From CALEUX01 sp964521525 (GTDB taxonomy: Bacteria; Bacteroidota; Bacteroidia; Bacteroidales; Marinilabiliaceae): a DNA stretch of 8,212 nucleotides. The notes beneath the pieces were generated by a model. That model ran no database searches. It had not been told where the DNA came from and saw nothing but the letters and a program-made list of their open reading frames with translations. The stretch spans positions 1-8,212 of the forward strand of contig CAZFTD010000159.1 of NCBI GenBank assembly GCA_964521525.1, written 5' to 3'. Of this stretch, positions 6,217 through 8,212 are shown piece by piece; position 1 is the first letter of the stretch; each line of letters starts with the position of its first letter. Both the position numbers and the translations under genes were made by a program.

Positions 6217-7782
6217 TTATAAATCTTCAATTTCTGCTAAAAAGGTATTTATTAAAAGAGAAGAAGGCTGCCCATTTTTAGGCGTAACCTTTATGGTCAT
6301 TCGTATAGCCGGAATAAATGTAGGTGTTCCCCTAAAGCTTATCTCTGAAGAATTTACATAAACTTCAGAATATCGGCCAATTTCTTCTTTAGTTCCATTA
6401 CTACTCCATACAATTCCATTATTACCTAATCTAATGAAAACAACATCTTCATCAACCAATTCAACAGAAGCATATTTTAAAACTTCTTCATTTATTATTA
6501 GTTTATCTGAATTGTTGTATTTTATAATTTTATCTATGTATGTTGTAATCATCGTAAACCCCTCACGAGGAGAACCCTCCCTTTCTACCTCTATCGTTCT
6601 TTTTTTCCCAATTTTAGGTTTAGCATTCAGGTAATAAACTCCAAGTGGCTTATTATATAATGGGATATAACCTTGAGCAGAAGAAGGGATATTTGTTCCA
6701 GGCAAATAGACCACAGTTGGACTTGACGGAAAAGATCCATGATTTGTTAATTCACCATTTAATGTAATATCGGCATTAAATTTCAGGTTAACAGTTTGCC
6801 CCGCACTACTCCCTCCTACAATTCCACTAAAAACGTTTACTATCGACCCTGGTAAATTTGAAGTAGCCGCAGAAAGAGCACTATTAATTCCTTTCGTCAT
6901 ATTTTTAAATATGTTCGTGGGAAGCTTAAGATGATTAGTTCCATAATAGGAGTTGATAGTGTTTTTCTCTATAAAATTAGACCCTAAAGCCGAAAGAACA
7001 ATTTCACCTGAAACTTTTCCTAGGTTACCAAGAGCAGAAAAGAAATTATTGCCCTGTGAGCTACCGATTGAACCAGTTATTGAACCATTAATTTCTCCAT
7101 GAAATTTAGCATCAGTTACACCATAAAAATTTGTGAACCAACTTAATTTCATTTCATCATTGTTCAATGTTTTTATAGAGGGATCATAAGCCAGTTCGTA
7201 TTGAAGCATGTACCATTTGTTGGAAGCTAATGGTAATGACCCATCCAATGGTTTAGGTTGCATTTGGGAATAAATGTTCTTATTTTGTGAAATATCAACA
7301 ATATCATTACCAAGGAAATTTAGTATATTCGACTGCTTGTTTGAAATAATATTTATGCCATCCTGAAGATAAGTTGAAGGTAAAACAAACTGAGTGGTTG
7401 TGTAAAGATAAATACGTAATATTCCACGGTATTTATTATACAGCATAAAGTAAGGATTGACAAGAGGCCCTTGAGAATTAGCATCAAAGGTGTTATAAAT
7501 CATTTCCCATCCATCAATCTTTTTGTAATCATTAACTACATCAGGGGGATATATGGATGCAATACTTCCTTGCCCAATCCATGGAACTGAAATCTGTTGT
7601 TGCCCATTTGGAGTTGGCATCCAATCTACAGTTTCCCAATTAAAAGTTGGAGGGCTGACCGATTTAAGAATATTGATTTCTTTAAACGAAGGTTCTATTT
7701 GTTCGTTTTGACAGGAAAGCACGACTCCTATCATTGAAACAAAAATGAAACCTCTAATAATTAACATAATCTTGTTTACCAT
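6217..7782 (-). CDS. Large predicted outer-membrane/surface lipoprotein, 521 residues, function unknown
   Basis: The start is the ATG at 7780-7782; one at residue 6 is also possible. MVNKIMLIIRGFIFVSMIGV then VLSC is a strong lipobox with the acylated Cys at 24. Residues about 45-225 are rich in Trp, Tyr and Pro and hold VPWIGQGSIASIYPPDV, YKKIDGWEMIYNTFD and YFMLYNKYRGILRIYLY (from 111). From memory, that motif series resembles uncharacterised Bacteroidota surface lipoproteins. Residues about 228-330 are Gly/Ser/Ala/Asn-rich and alternate with hydrophobic patches (INGSITGSIGSS, NNFFSALGNLGKVSGEIVLS, SGIVGGSSAG), which could be amphipathic or membrane-seeking. Residues 331-521 appear to be beta-rich. 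No enzyme motif is visible. It is the first gene of the lipoprotein pair and has its own promoter candidate about 40 bases upstream. The region is visibly more A/T-rich than the receptor block, in keeping with acquisition. Confidence 0.85.
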   Translation of the reverse strand: MVNKIMLIIRGFIFVSMIGVVLSCQNEQIEPSFKEINILKSVSPPTFNWETVDWMPTPNGQQQISVPWIGQGSIASIYPPDVVNDYKKIDGWEMIYNTFDANSQGPLVNPYFMLYNKYRGILRIYLYTTTQFVLPSTYLQDGINIISNKQSNILNFLGNDIVDISQNKNIYSQMQPKPLDGSLPLASNKWYMLQYELAYDPSIKTLNNDEMKLSWFTNFYGVTDAKFHGEINGSITGSIGSSQGNNFFSALGNLGKVSGEIVLSALGSNFIEKNTINSYYGTNHLKLPTNIFKNMTKGINSALSAATSNLPGSIVNVFSGIVGGSSAGQTVNLKFNADITLNGELTNHGSFPSSPTVVYLPGTNIPSSAQGYIPLYNKPLGVYYLNAKPKIGKKRTIEVEREGSPREGFTMITTYIDKIIKYNNSDKLIINEEVLKYASVELVDEDVVFIRLGNNGIVWSSNGTKEEIGRYSEVYVNSSEISFRGTPTFIPAIRMTIKVTPKNGQPSSLLINTFLAEIEDL

Positions 7783-7815
7783 ATATTTTTATTTATATTA
7801 ATAATTATTCTGCTG

Positions 7816-7823
7816 CGAAAATA
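7816..7823 (-). promoter_or_regulatory. Candidate -7 promoter element of the lipoprotein operon
   Basis: The minus strand reads TATTTTCG followed by CAGCAG, one base from the Bacteroidota primary-sigma consensus TAnnTTTG, and preceded by a run of T as is common there. It ends 33 bases before the lipoprotein ATG. No clear TTG -33 element is seen at the expected distance, so only the -7 half is supported. Confidence 0.45.
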
Positions 7824-7870
7824 AAAAAATATTCTTTAAAAACTAATAAACTTCTTTTTTAAACTTTAAT

Positions 7871-7977
7871 TTTTTTGACGTGTTCGGTATTTACCCACAC
7901 TCTGCTAAAAGTCAGAAATATGTCAAAGAGCTTATATTATACGGCACTATGGCCGCTTAAAATTTAACGAACTATTG
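7871..7977 (+). mobile_element. Second, 3'-end-only fragment of the same IS
   Basis: These 107 bases match 5526-5630 nearly base for base. The differences are aaaag for aaaaa before tcag, acggcac for attat before tatggcc, and one A-to-T change before the inverted repeat. The match ends at the right inverted repeat (7964-7977) and begins abruptly at a run of T. It encodes the last 29 residues of the transposase in an open frame (DVFGIYPHSAKSQKYVKELI, then LYGTMAA) with the stop at 7958-7960. It has the same orientation as the main IS copy, and the lipoprotein operon lies between them. Confidence 0.92.
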
Positions 7978-8212
7978 TTTAATCAAGTCAATCAAAAAAC
8001 GGATAACTCTTAGAATCTGTTTAAAATTATTTTTTAGACAAAAGACAAAAGAATTTTTGACAATAGACACAAGTCGTATAATGCTTAAAGTGAGCAATAT
8101 AGATTTAAAGTATTGTTTGTCTCTTCTTTCTATTTAGTCTAATCTATCTGTCTGAAGTCTAAACTTATAATAGTCCTTAATAAAAACAGAAAACTAAATT
8201 TAAACAGTTACT
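7978..8212. other. Non-coding A/T-rich tail with scattered AGAC/GTCT motifs
   Basis: I see no supported gene or RNA in these 235 bases. AGAC occurs at 8036, 8043 and 8065, and GTCT at 8119, 8137, 8150 and 8157. The outer pairs have the same 7-base spacing, so 8033-8046 and 8150-8163 form an imperfect inverted repeat (11 of 14 positions). With the 88 bases upstream of the lipoprotein gene and the IS fragment, bases 7783-8212 contain no intact gene. Confidence 0.5.

Noticed and set aside
4483..7977. Classic composite transposon
   Set aside because: The right copy is only a 107-base 3' end without a left inverted repeat, and the left transposase is dead, so two complete flanking IS elements are not present.
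7978..8212. CRISPR array or tandem repeat in the tail
   Set aside because: The AGAC/GTCT motifs are only 4 bases long, irregularly spaced and in both orientations; there are no uniform repeats and spacers.

Overview
The window looks like chromosomal DNA from a member of the Bacteroidota. The evidence is a TonB-dependent receptor with an N-terminal carboxypeptidase-like (CarboxypepD_reg) domain, lipoproteins with Bacteroidota-style signal peptides, an A/T-rich context without Shine-Dalgarno sites, and one good match to the Bacteroidota -7 promoter element. No species can be assigned from the sequence alone.

Layout. Bases 1-4465 are an ordinary, well preserved plus-strand block. It holds the 3' part of an M28 metallopeptidase with a C-terminal PDZ domain, a five-segment inner-membrane protein of unknown role, a small single-span protein ending in a His-Arg-Ala-Pro-Pro motif, and a complete 703-residue TonB-dependent outer-membrane receptor. 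The block closes with a very strong hairpin terminator.

Bases 4471-7977 are accessory DNA. An IS4-superfamily-like insertion sequence (4483-5630, ends caatagttcgttaa / ttaacgaactattg) lies just after the terminator. Its transposase is dead: reading it needs four successive single-base frame corrections, the part with the third catalytic residue is deleted, and a further 2-base slip lies near the C-terminus. Beyond a bidirectional terminator is a minus-strand pair of lipoprotein genes (521 and about 116 residues), neither of recognised function. Upstream of their promoter, a second 107-base piece of the same IS 3' end (7871-7977) lies in the same orientation as the first. The lipoprotein operon is therefore bracketed by directly repeated IS right ends.

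Bases 7978-8212 hold no gene that I can support, only A/T-rich DNA with scattered AGAC/GTCT motifs in a loosely inverted arrangement.

How the genes work together. The small RAPP-motif protein and the receptor are plausibly linked in nutrient or metal uptake, but the ligand cannot be read from sequence. The two lipoproteins probably form a co-transcribed cell-surface module that arrived with, or was rearranged by, the IS. That bracketed module is the most noteworthy object here; its function is unknown.
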